Origin: Fistulifera solaris
Taxonomy: Eukaryota > Bacillariophyta > Bacillariophyceae > Naviculales > Stauroneidaceae
Assembly: GCA_030295235.1 (NCBI GenBank)
Contig: AP026126.1
Location: 1,798,001-1,862,000, forward strand
Direction: 5' to 3'
Length of the DNA stretch: 64,000 nt
Positions within the stretch are counted from its first letter, which is position 1. Each line of letters starts with the position of its first letter. This document shows, in pieces, positions 30,869 through 41,761 of the stretch. The notes under the pieces were generated by a model. That model ran no database searches, was not told where the DNA came from, and was given only the letters and a program-made list of their open reading frames with translations. A program made the translations under genes and the position numbers.

Positions 30869-33455
30869 TTAGAGATCATTCATCGCGACAGAGAGCCGCC
30901 ACGCCCCGCGATTCTTGTCCCAATATTCCGCATCCTTGGGCTTTCGACCTTTGGGTCGTAAGAAGAACCCAGTAGAAGGATCCTGTTTGAGTGTCGCATT
31001 TGGTTTCATCCAACAAACTTCCGAATGTTGCTCTGATTGAGAATTGCTGGAGAGCTCTTCAAAAGGATGCCGAACAGAGTTTTTATTTTTACGGGACAAG
31101 GGAAATGCTGGATCAGGGCTACATACGATGTCAGTTTGCTGAGTGTTCTTTTCATCAATTTCTTCGCATTCGACGTCCAAACTGTCAGGGGTACTCTGGG
31201 TGTCGTCCAGAAGGATCGGATTAGATGGGCTGCTCCCTTGAGAACAGCCACCTTCCTCTCGAACTAGAGTCTCGTTGCTTCTTTCGATCTGAATAGCGAA
31301 ACTATTCACATATTTCCCTTTCAGTACTTTTTCGAGCTTTTCGCGTAGGCTATGAAGCTCAGCATCTTTCTTAGAGACTTCTTCCTCAAATTTGGCGGAA
31401 ATAACGGCGATTTGATCTTCTTGATCCTTTCGCATTCGCTGCATTTCCTCTTCGCACTCTTCCAGTTGCTCGGTAAGTTCGACGATCTTTTGCTCTCCCC
31501 GCGACGGACGGAGCTTACTGGCGCTGGCCACTGTGCCAGATGAGACCAGATGCTCCATCTGCAGCTTCATTTTCTCGATAATATCATCGTACTGTTGGCT
31601 CATTGCCCGCATCTGACTCTCCATCTCTTCGGCGACTTCATCGCGAACATCCGCTTCAATGGACTCAATTTGATCACGAAGTTGATCAACATCTGCTTGA
31701 AGTTCATTATTCTGGGTTTTCAACATCTGGTTTTCAACTTCAAGAACCGACACTTTCATCTTCAAGGAGTTGATCTCTTTTGATCGGTCGAGTTTGATCC
31801 ATGTGGCGCGTTCTTTTCATCCTTTTAACAAGCTCGGTGCGACTCTTTTTATGATTGACCGGAAAATTGAAAACATCAGACGAATTAGCATCGTGGTCAT
31901 CGCTGTTTTCCTTCCGCTTTCGTGAGGCATTGAACCTGTGCGGTGAGAGCTTTTTGATCACATTGACGATTTTCTGTGATAACGTGGGTTTCCCGGACAC
32001 CATTCTGTGACCGTTGTTGTCATATTCCACAGTCACAGCTGGGGCCGCCTTTTCTTTTGGAATAGAGCTGGTATCGATATTTCGCGCAACACTAGAGTAA
32101 GAAAGAACGTGTTGTGTTTCATCAAAGTCAGACGCTGCAGGATTAACATTGATGACCATGCTTGTCCGATTTGCATAGGGTCCCATCCAATGAGCGGCGA
32201 ACAAGCGCGTTAGTTTGCTGTCTCTCCACGGAATTACAGCGTTTTTCTTGTCACCAGCCGAGCTTCTTAGACCTTCTAAGCATTGATTGAGCGTCATAAG
32301 AGACATATTGATGTTTGCAGCTTCTTGTTGTCGCAATCCACCGGTGCGCTTACTTCGTTCACTCCCAGCCAAGTCAACGATCCACAGATTTGACTTGATA
32401 TTTGAGCTTTCATTCAATACCTGAATCTGGCAAATAGCGTGAGAACGACTGCTCTCCTTATTGATGGAATTCGTAGCACATCGACGATTTGTTTTTGCTT
32501 GAGAGATGAAAGTTAAGCCGTCCGCAAGCGACGGTACTCGATGAAGTGAAATAGAATGCAATGACTTCTTTAAGTGGGCCGCAGTTCTACCCGTCATGGT
32601 TTCTACGGAAAGTAAATCGAATATCTTTTCATTGTAAATCTCAAAGTATGACATGTGCAATGAAAGATACGGTGTACCGTTGTTGCCAGACAGCTCAAAG
32701 AGATGCTTCAGCGCGCGAGGGAGCAGTCCCCATGATTGATTGACACTTTCCGACGTAAGAGTTTTATCTGGTCCAGTAACGGTGTAGGTCTTTCCTGCAT
32801 TAGTTATGCCATAACAGAATACTAGGCCAGACTCTCCAGCTAGAACACCGTTGATGTAAGGCGAGACAGTGCGCTCATAGACGGCTTGCTGACTGGCGTC
32901 TTGAGCAAACACTTCAGCGAATTCGAACTCCTTTACGGTACTACTACCTCCAGCTCGAGCAACTTTGAAAGAGTGAGAGCTTGCTGGAGCATGAGTACGG
33001 ATCTTTTGTACACTTTTCCCAGCAACCGTCGTCTTGGGCAAGATCTCAATCGTATTGTCAGAATTAGCCGTCGGGCGGAGACGTAGATAAACACTGAAAT
33101 TTTTTGCCTCCGGTTCGCTTTCACTTTCAAAGGAATCAAATGGAAGTGTGTGTGGTGGCTTCATTTCGAATTCGTGGATCTTCTCCGCTACCGATAGTCG
33201 GAACGACCCGGGCTCGCTCTGTCCAGGTTTTGTGAGTTGATCAAATGTTTCTCCGAGATTCTTCTTGAGTTGTATCGTGTCATTCAATGTCGTATTTAAA
33301 TCGCGTTCAGACTCAAGAGAAACATTAGCGTCTGGAAAGTAGCTTACATCTTGATCAATTCGACTGTTGTTCAGATCGCTCTCTTCGTAGTTGATCATGT
33401 CTGGTATATCATTCTCTTTGTCCGACAGAATGCTACTTTCGTTGATTCTCTCCAT
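30869..33455 (-). CDS. kinesin-6-type motor (one frame change)
   Basis: Plus-end microtubule motor, about 861 residues from the ATG at 33455. The first ~120 residues are acidic. The motor (~135-520) shows VYLRLRPTANS, the P-loop YGITNAGKTYT, switch I NKESSRSHA, switch II DLAGSERSKRTGG, and WRDSKLTRLFAAHWMG. TN.GKT in place of the common TGSGKT and the NVNP...DETQHVLSYS block are typical of kinesin-6 (MKLP/KIF20), which acts in the central spindle and cytokinesis. A long coiled coil follows, then a basic tail with RPKGRKPKDAEYWDKNRG. The frame changes in four T at 31814-31817. Reading three gives VKRMKERATWIKLDRSKE, running straight into the coiled coil. Confidence 0.88.
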
Positions 33456-34241
33456 TCTATCCAAGAATCTAAACTTTTGCACGTTTAGCAATAAGGGAAA
33501 CAAGTGTAGAAGTTACAATGAAGCTGTGGATGATTTGCGTTGCACTCATTTACTTGTAATTCATGACCTTAAGACTTGAGAGCCGTCGGCCGGCTTTCAT
33601 CGAATATTTTAGCCCTAACAAAGGTTAAATGCTAATTAAGCAGCATTTTTGCTTTCACGTTTCACACATTTGAGAGCTCTGCACTATTTTGTGAATTGTA
33701 GGAATGATAGTCACTCCGACTCAACCCATTTTCAGTCCCGGAAATATTTTGTCAAATACTCCGTAATCATTATGGTACAATGCTGCACCCTAATGATGGA
33801 TTACAAACTGGTATAGGCTCGTACCACTCTTATGGTTATCAGAGATGTTCTAGAGATAATTGCTGAGAATGAATTTTATAAATAATCAGAAATCATATCT
33901 AGAGGGGTCTATGTTTAGCTCAGATATTCGTGATGCCTATTCAACCGATCATCAGGCCCGCTAGTGCCCTAGAAAATGACTGATCATAAGGATAACTGAA
34001 CCTAAAAACGGTGCTACAAGTAAGAAGAAGGATCTCTACAGTCGTTGTTACTGCTCTTCTCAGCTGCAGTGATAGCGGACGCATCATTTTTGTCTCAAGC
34101 AAGGCAAGTAAAAGCGAAAGTCTACCCCTAAACAAGCTAGAGAGTCGAGCTCCGATGCAAACGAAACAAACAAATATACATAATCAGAATACCAAGTTGC
34201 TTATCGTATTTCATATGAAATGTACGAAGAACTGCCATCCA
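33456..34241. other. intergenic region
   Basis: Nearly 800 AT-rich bases between the kinesin start (minus) and the end of the galectin-RRM gene (minus). It holds one TACTCCGTA word (33757-33765). No gene recognised. Confidence 0.5.
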
Positions 34242-35878
34242 TTACCAATCACCCGAGTCTCCACTTGCCGCCATCCCTAGTTTTGATGCTTCTCGCGCGG
34301 CGCGTTCTTCCAGCAATGCTTCATGCCGTGATCTACGCGCTCTATTCATTTTGTATTTTGAAGCCATATCCACCAGCGCTTGTTCCGTCAAATGTTCACT
34401 CTCCATTTCAACAAAGGCGTAGGTAGAATTTGTCGGCACAATAACATCCACGACGCCGCGGTCTCCTCCATATTTTGCGAATGCGCGTTCGAGTTCGGCG
34501 CGGCGATGATCGATATCGGACTGAGTAAAGATCTTCGATAGACCGCTGATGAATAGTTTTCGTGGGTGGACAGAATTGAATTGATTGACGCCTGCGATGC
34601 CTGACACGTCTGCTTTTGCCATGAGGCTTTTGTGACCCCACCAAACCTAGAGCAAACATTCACTTAGCTGAAGAAAAAACAGCCGAAACATTACAATATC
34701 CGATCTTACCTTGTAAACTGTCCATGATTCGGGACTACCATAGTCGTCCGTGGAAGGGAACTGAAGTACCAAATGTGACGCCGAACTGAGATCTTGACGA
34801 TGTTCTAGACGCAAGCAATGTTTGCCTTCAAGGAATACGTCAAAGCCATCACCATGGATTTGTATGATCAGGGTACACGCAGTCTGTCCGAATAATATGG
34901 GTACTTGTGACAAAGGGATTGCAAGTGCTTGCCCCCAGATACCTTCGTTTTTGTCATTTACTATCAATTGGCCACCTCGCTCGAACTGACGCGGATTGAA
35001 ATGAAATAGTACACTTTCAAACGAATCGTGATCGGGTACAGCCAAGTTCAAACTGAAGCGTTTAGAATCTGATGGTGCCATAAATTTGATCGCCAGAGTA
35101 TTGTTGTAGCCCGGCTTTCCTAAGTGGTGTACATCAAAGTTTTCCAGGTCAATGCAGAGCGCTCCATCGTTGGGAGCAAAAACACCTTCCGGCGGTGACC
35201 ACTTCGTTTCATTGTTATCAAAAGGGAAAAGCGTTTTGCCACGAGAAGGTGTAAGCTCCAGATTTTTCGAGAAATCGTGGGGTGGCGTTGACGCAGCAGT
35301 AATGTTCGCAATAAGTGATGTAGTATTCTCTTCCATATCGTCTGCTCGTTTTCGCTTGATGAGTGCCGGAGAATCATCCTCTTTTTCTTCGTTGTCTGCG
35401 CCCGGTAAGTGTTGAGCAATCAGCTCTTCTCGCTTGGCGTCGATAACAGTTTGCGCTCTCTTTGCTTCCTGAACCTCTTTGCGCAAAGCTGCGAGTTTTG
35501 CCTCCCGACGTTCATGCAAAGTTGTTTCATCACCGGAGTCTTCTTCGTCATCCTCGAGTTCTTCTTCTTCGTCATCGTCGTCATCATCGAGATCCTCGTT
35601 ATCAGAAAGATCATCCGCTGCTATTTTCCTGGCGACACGCTTTCTCTTACGCGCCGGTTTCGCCATTCTCTGCTGGAACTCCGCATCTTTCGCAGCTAGT
35701 TTCTCCATGGCAGCTTCCGTTTTCAACCGCTGTGCAATTTTCTCAAGTTGACGAACATGTTCATACATTTCGAGCAGCATGTCTTCCTCTTCAGTCGTTT
35801 TAAAGTCGTCCGGAACAGGAAGAATGCCGTAGGTCTTTGCTGATGCGGTGTCGGATTACGCCAGTTGCTTGCACTCAT
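34242..35878 (-). CDS. galectin-RRM fusion protein (one frame change)
   Basis: Two coding exons joined by a 63-base GT-AG intron (34647-34709). Removing it gives TVYKVWWGHKSLMAKADV in one frame, linking two domains. The start is best at the ATG at 35878 (MSASNWRNPTPHQQ); one A seems missing near 35836-35838 before KTYGILPVPDDF. Total is ~524 residues. Residues ~34-190 are coiled and charged, with an acidic run. A galectin fold follows (~230-405): LFHFNPRQFERG, LIVNDKNEGIWGQ and FDVFLEGKHCLRLEH. His, Asn, Arg and Trp of the sugar site are present, but the WGxExR Glu and Arg are Ala, so binding may differ. An RRM (~420-490) ends the protein, with RNP2 LFISGL and RNP1 TYAFVEME. There is no signal peptide, so it is a nuclear or cytosolic lectin-fold RNA-binding protein by inference. 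Confidence 0.8.
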
Positions 35879-36623
35879 CCTTGTACTGTTTTAAGTCCAC
35901 CGGACGCGTGATTGTACTCTAATCGTTTTGCTAGCAGCCTTTTTGGTTTAGTAAGGTATAAGCTTTGTATCTTATCTCGTTAATCTTTATCGACGCGTTT
36001 CATGACTGAAAGGAACCGCAGTCAAACCTCAAAACTCAAAACCCTGGGTGATAAAAAGAACGGGCCTGTGATGATGATCACTTTGCGCTTCATCTGCGCC
36101 AGTTGCAAAGATTCGCAGGCACAGGCTACGTGATGCTTCGTAGCTTTTGTACTGCATTAAGATTTTGTCCAGTAGAACTCATACCACGAACAATCAATAA
36201 TCAACAATCAAAAAGAACTTCTACTACTAGGTACCAGTATTGTACACACGATACACACTACGTTCCTCCAAAAGTCACAGCGTTTCGCGTTTCGCACTTC
36301 TACGTGATGTTCCGTAGAAAGTTGTACCATAGAATAGAAACTGCGTTCGTCTCGCAGTTTCAGTTGCTGCATCGTCATGTTGAAAACAAACAAGACGGAT
36401 TGCAATCCATTGTGTTGTTGCTATCTGGTGTAATGATTGATAGGATACGAAAGCAGTGAAGATTTAGTCCTGCTCTGTTATTCTGCTTTGCGCAAAGTGC
36501 TAAGAGTTTAGGCAATCTACGAGATAATCAGCGCCGAGTTCGAAACGAAGATTCCCTGCAGTCGAATTCGTTTTTAACTTTGTCCCAAACTTTCAAAACA
36601 TACAATTCAAGGAACCCTGCATC
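35879..36623. other. intergenic region between divergent genes
   Basis: Separates the galectin-RRM gene from Maf1 and must carry both promoters. A GGTACCAGTA word lies at about 36230. No gene recognised, although a plus frame at 36103-36459 is open. Confidence 0.5.
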
Positions 36624-37736
36624 ATGAAATATCTACATAATGATGCCTTATCCGAGTTGACAACTTTTCTTACCGATTTGCCGCTGGGTGGAGAGATATC
36701 GCAACGGGTCCTCTACGGTCGATTGGAAGCATTTTCGATGAAGAGAGGATCCGATGATAAGAGGTATGCTTTCAAATTAGGAGAAAAATTCGTAGCGTCG
36801 CTTGAAACCTTCGCAACGGATGTTAGTGCATTGAAACAGGCAACTAGGAAGCGAAGTCAATCTGCCGGAGTCTTTGAAGAAATGTCCATGCCTCTGGCGA
36901 AAGTGGGAAGAAGGAATCGTTCTTGCAGTTTCGATACTACACATAGGGAACTCAAAGCTGAGCTTGCTGGGGTACGTCAACGCTCGGATCGAATGACTGA
37001 ACTGCCAGACTTTAGTAAAACGATAGTTATTCCCTCAGGGTTGGGCAATTTTGCTGAGCAGGGCACACGACGACTCATGGTAAGTTGCAGCGAATCTCTC
37101 CCTCCAGTCATCTTATGAGACTTCAATATCGAGGCTAATGAAAAAGCTTTTTTACAGACTGATTTGATTTTGACGCTAAATATGAGTTTCCCAGACTTCG
37201 ACTTTGCAGCGGTGCAACCGTCAGATTTCGTCAATCTTTCGGTGCAAAAAACTATGGATCGTATCAACAAACGCCTCAGCGATGTCGCATTACATAAAGA
37301 GACGTTTCTGAAAGATTTATGGACTACCATAGACTCTGTCATGAAGCTCAGTGAATGTGACGTCTTCTGCTACCAGCCAGCTGTATCCGATGATGGAGAC
37401 CCGATGGCCTTTTTGACACAAACGTTGACAGAGAATCATGTCCGCAACAACAGTCTGAATGTTCCGCCCGACGACACAACATCAGGGACTGAAAGCTTGA
37501 GCCAGCCTTCTATTACAACAATCTGGTCCTTCAACTACTTTTTCGTGAACAAAACCGCCAAGCGAATACTTCTATTTACCTGCGTCGAAATCATGAAAAG
37601 CCATCAAAGAGAAGAATTAATAGGTGATGACGATTTCGCAGTTTATGTGCCGTCTACAGCAGATGCGAACGAGACCGACTTTGACCTCGACCCCGACTCG
37701 GCTCCTGCGGGCGGTGTTTCCATTTCACTCTTTTAG
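36624..37736 (+). CDS. MAF1: Maf1, repressor of RNA polymerase III
   Basis: Two exons, 36624-37079 and 37158-37736, with a 78-base GTAAGT...TTACAG intron, give 344 residues. The N terminus fits Maf1 box A (ISQRVLYGRLEAFSMKRGSDDKR). After a variable Ser/Arg-rich linker, exon 2 holds boxes B and C: LILTLNMSFPDFDF, LWTTIDSVMKLSECDVFCY, and SIWSFNYFF-like TTIWSFNYFFVNKTAKRIL. Maf1 binds RNA polymerase III and represses tRNA and 5S synthesis when nutrients fall. Its activity is normally set by phosphorylation in the linker; here RKRSQSAG and RRNRSCSF are candidate basophilic kinase sites (inference). The acidic C-terminal tail is usual for the family. Confidence 0.92.
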
Positions 37737-37922
37737 GATCGAATGAAGACAAAGACAGGGCATTCAGCTCTGTACTTTCTGCTGGCGAAACGCCCCATAG
37801 GGTCACATTTGTATTCTAAACTCTTTATTTTTCGTGCATCTTGCATGCATTTATTAGTAGTTTTTTGAAACAATAATTTTTCCACCTATTCATTATTAAT
37901 CCAGCTAGAACTCGATAGTCGA

Positions 37923-38899
37923 TCACTGTTTAAGTTTTCGTCCCCACCCTCTACGCTTGCTAGTCTTTTCAGCTGGTGGAGATGCAAGGTCCGAAGCAGG
38001 TTCTGAACGAGGGGTAGGAACTTGTTCGGCAGATTTCATAAAACCTCTTGCCAATGGAGACGTCACTGATTTAGATCTCAAGGCGCGTTTGATATCCGAC
38101 AATTCCTTTCTATCCTTTAAGAGCTCCAATAAAACTTGGTTCAGAGATTTAGAGCTGACGTCGTCTGCATTAGCAATACCAATGCTCTCCTGTGCAGCTG
38201 CTACAAAGTCCTTCCAGTCTTTGTCGGTCTCATCGCGGACGCGATTGGTGATCTGGTCGGCAATGATCTTGAAAACTTTCCCCCGTACTTTGTTGGGGCC
38301 CAACTCACAACATTCGTAAGGATATCGACCACCAAGTCCCTTTTCATTTACCGAAGATGGATACGTCTCAAGTAAGAGACTCAAAACTGTATCGTTAGCG
38401 CCGAATCCGTATGCCAGGTGAATAGGAAGCATGCCTTCATTGTCGGTGCATTGAACGGCTTTGGGATAGTTCTCGATCAACTTTTGAACAACAATGGCCG
38501 GAGCCGAGTAAGACAATGCAGCATGGAGTGGAAGCTGACTCCACTCCGGATTCCCTTTACGATCGTATGAAGTAATCCAGGTCTTGGCCTGGATTTCGGG
38601 CCCGGGGCTTTGCATGTGTTCTGTCCCAGCTCCGAAGAACCCAGTCTTCCACATACCAGTCGATAAAAAAGCGAGGACACCCTCCCAGTTCTCTTTTTCA
38701 ATATTGCGAAAAGAGGAGTAACTCTTGTGTACGGCTGGTTTAAAACGTCGCTACTTTCGGACATCGCGGTCGTCGCATCCGTGTCATCGTCAATGACAGC
38801 ATGCTTGCCTATTTGCTTATGCTTGATTGGTGTGTAAGCTTCATAGGCCAATGTTTCTGTGTTCGGCGGACCGCACGTGCAAGATAAAGCCGACGCCAT
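37923..38899 (-). CDS. ankyrin-repeat protein, family member 1 (one frame change)
   Basis: About 325 residues from an ATG at 38899. After a ~55-residue leader it shows the same block found in two nearby genes: NWEGVLAFLSTGMW, QAKTWITSYDR, WSQLPLHAALSYSAPAIVVQKLIENYPKAV and MLPIHLAYGFGANDTVLSLLLETYPSSVN, i.e. three or so ankyrin repeats (~95-200). A short helical region and a basic Ser/Pro tail ending RRGWGRKLKQ follow. The frame changes near 38735, where one base seems missing between NQP and VHKSYSSFRN. It is a binding scaffold by family; partners are unknown. It lacks the long coiled coil of its two relatives. Confidence 0.78.
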
Positions 38900-39409
38900 T
38901 GTTGGGGTTCTGATTTCGATGATGAATAATTATCCTGATAACAAGAAAGTGGGGTGGGATATTGGAGGGAATGATTTTTTTTGATTTTGTTTGAAACTAG
39001 CGACACGAGCGAGGGCAATATTTACGTGACATGTGTCGCAGAGCGTTAACCAAGAAGTCTATGTATCTCGTTTCGCAGATACGGCAGCTTTCTGTTTTGC
39101 ACTCCAGTATGTGAGAATCTTAGCTCCTGTTGGGCGCGTTAAGGACCAGGATAAAGCACGCATTGGTCTTTTTCCGTTTCAGCGGTGCGCGAATCGGCTG
39201 GCGTCAACCTTTTACTAAATAGGAAATGTCGTCCCCATAACCATTTGATCGATTGGAGATACTATCAGGTATGATGTGGAGTCGGCACGGACGAAAATCC
39301 TGCAACTTTTGCACCTCAGCGAAATAAACCGCTACACTCTGCACTAGGCTTTCGACGCAGAGCAAAGCCTTTCCTCTGTTTTTCCATTAATTCAGCACAA
39401 GGGGCATCA
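38900..39409. other. intergenic region between divergent genes
   Basis: About 510 bases upstream of both the ankyrin gene (minus) and the Cys-rich membrane protein gene (plus). No gene or clear repeat recognised. Confidence 0.5.
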
Positions 39410-40449
39410 ATGGTTATGATGATGCCCTTAATCATTATTTCTCTGGTGAGCCTGCTTTCTCGAGCAGCGGCTCGTAACCTCGAAGAAGACTTTTCGGGTT
39501 ACTCAGTCAAATTTGCTCGATGCTTCAAGGTCAAAATCCCTGACGAGGACCAAGATCAGGAAGGCAATTCTTACTTCTACAACGGCGCTTATCGCTCTCA
39601 ATCAAAAGCGTACGCTGCATTTCACGTATGTTCAGATAGTTGCGGGGATTGCGATACCTCCATCGGCTACGTATCGGAGATTAACAATTTTTTAGACGCC
39701 GGAGTCAATTACGTTCAGCAGTATTGCGACAACTGTCAAGCCCAGTGTCGCAGATTCCTCGAAGAAGGAGGTCAGGGCATGCGAGCAGACTGTTCGACCT
39801 GCTCGAATATTTGCAAGTCGTACCGTAATGGAAACGGTGGCACTGACGAAACACAGTACCTCAATTGTCAGGCTGCTTACGCCGACGATAATGGCTTGCA
39901 ATATTATGCTGGACCTGGATGCAGCGACGATGGCCATGTAGTAATTCGCCTTTATTATGACGGTAAGTTTCGTCGGCTTTGCATCCTTCATGTTTAGAGG
40001 CAAGGATCTAACACTACTTTTGCCTCTCATTAGCGGATTGTACTATCCGCGCCAGCGACAGCTCGGAGTTCACGACATCGTTTGCTTACAACACATTTCA
40101 AGCAGTCGAACAAGTTTGCACCGCCTGTGACAATAGCGATGTCTGTGACGATACTCTGAACTCTTACCAGTGCGTGAATGGCTACAACAAGAACGAGAAT
40201 ATTGACGACAGCTACATGAAAGTATGCAAGAGTTACAAGCAAGCCATGAAAGAATGGCAATATGCGACAGCCAAGGGAAAGTCGCCACTTCGTGGTATTC
40301 TTCTCTTTGTAATGACCATGGCGTGTGCGTTTGTTTTCCTCTCGTACACCTACTACGTTCGTCACAAGAAGGCCGCAATCACAAAGGAAACTTTGGAAGG
40401 TCTCAAGCCAGCGCAATCTGCCGATGGAGACTACGTCGGTATGACTTAA
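39410..40449 (+). CDS. Cys-rich type I membrane protein, unknown
   Basis: Two exons, 39410-39962 and 40034-40449, with a 71-base GTAAGT...CATTAG intron that splits an Ala codon. The protein has 322 residues. A signal peptide (MPLIIISLVSLLSRAAA) leads a lumenal or extracellular part with many spaced Cys (CSDSCGDCD, YCDNCQAQC, CSTCSNICK, CTACDNSDVC), probably disulfide-bonded. One membrane helix (~290-310, GILLFVMTMACAFVFLSYTYY) and a short Lys-rich cytosolic tail end the protein. I do not recognise a named family. The layout fits a secretory-pathway receptor or a cell-surface protein. Confidence 0.75.
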
Positions 40450-40728
40450 ATTTTCATTTGCCTTTCAAAGCTGCATCATGGTGTAACTTTATAATATGAG
40501 ATTGTAAATATTTGTCACTTCAATGATGATTCGACTTGCACGAGATTAGGTCATAAAAGAATGATTCCGAGCTAGGGAAAACGGCTGCGCGGCACTTAGC
40601 CTACCCCTTCTCTGAAGAGTATCCGTAGTATCCGTTTTCTACTATAACTATTGAGTTGATTTGAGTACAGACTAATATAAACGCAAGTTTAGAACGAGCA
40701 ACCTGCTCAACGATACAGATGAGCTTGT

Positions 40729-41151
40729 TTAAGTGAAAGAGTCGTCGTTCTCTCGCGGCGCCGAACCAAAAACAGAAGCAAGCGCATCATCTTTTATCGT
40801 CGAAGCAGCTTTAGATATATCATCATGCACATCATCTTTGCCGCGAAAAACATCTCGGACTGCGTAACTCATTTCTTGAAACCAAGTACCGATTTGTTTC
40901 ATGATTCCATTTTCGATCGAAGACGGAGGATCACCAATGACCTTGTGCACCGATTTGCCGACTGTCATCAACGTATCATGAACACCTTCGGAGTAGCCAC
41001 AATGAGAAGGACCGCCTTCATCCCACTCCTTGTCGATCTCAGCTTCTGATACCATGCTGTGATCTTCGTCTTCTTCTTCGGAGGGCCCATGCTCGTCATC
41101 CTCGAAATGCACCCCTTCCGAAGGCAACAATGATTCTTTTTTCTGTTCCAT
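40729..41151 (-). CDS. small acidic protein, unknown
   Basis: Intact 140-residue frame from an ATG at 41151. The N-terminal third is acidic (PSEEEDEDHSMVSEAEID). The rest predicts amphipathic helices (VHDTLMTVGKSVHKVIGD, ISKAASTIKDDALASVFG). There is no signal peptide or membrane segment. Not recognised. It converges with the Cys-rich membrane protein gene about 280 bases away. Confidence 0.6.
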   Translation of the reverse strand: MEQKKESLLPSEGVHFEDDEHGPSEEEDEDHSMVSEAEIDKEWDEGGPSHCGYSEGVHDTLMTVGKSVHKVIGDPPSSIENGIMKQIGTWFQEMSYAVRDVFRGKDDVHDDISKAASTIKDDALASVFGSAPRENDDSFT

Positions 41152-41761
41152 TTTGGTCCTTCTTTGTATCTGGAAAAAAATGCTGTCGAAGAAGGTTGTG
41201 ATAAGGAGTGTTTCTGTGATTTGTAATCAATTGTTTGTCGTCATACCACGCCTTTTACCCAGAACAGAAAGGAAATGATATTTGGCATTTTTTGGACGAT
41301 CGAGATTCGTCGTCGGTTGGAAATAAGGATAGGGACCAACATAGTGTAGACAATCTAAGTAAATGAACCATTTTTAACGATAACGTTAAATCGTTGATTA
41401 AGTTGATTTCCGTTGAACATTCACATAGCTCTTACAAGGCAGCATTTTTTGCAGGATTTCTGCGTCACTGAGGAGTTTGAGTCTGAGTCCCTCCTTCTTA
41501 GCTAAGGGCTAGTCTCTAAAGGCTAGGTTCAAGCGCCAAGCGCAGCCTCTAAAAGAGCACAAGATCGAAATGTCTAAACTTAGAGGATAATTCCTCATTT
41601 AAGAATCGGGAATTTATCAATTCGCTATCGCAGAATGTAGTCTACACGAAATACTTCTCTTGTTCTTTTTTAAAAAATCAAGTTATCGACAAATAAAGTA
41701 ATAGTTAAGATAAGGAGTGATCGACGAGTATCCAGGAAACTTCAAAATAGTACGATGGCAT
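41152..41761. other. intergenic region
   Basis: About 610 bases between two minus-strand genes. A short direct echo AGGCTAGGTTC / AAGGGCTAGTCTC near 41505-41530 is visible. No gene recognised. Confidence 0.45.

Noticed and set aside
37080-37157. Two separate genes at the Maf1 locus
   Set aside because: A clean GT-AG intron joins them in frame, and both halves match Maf1 boxes.
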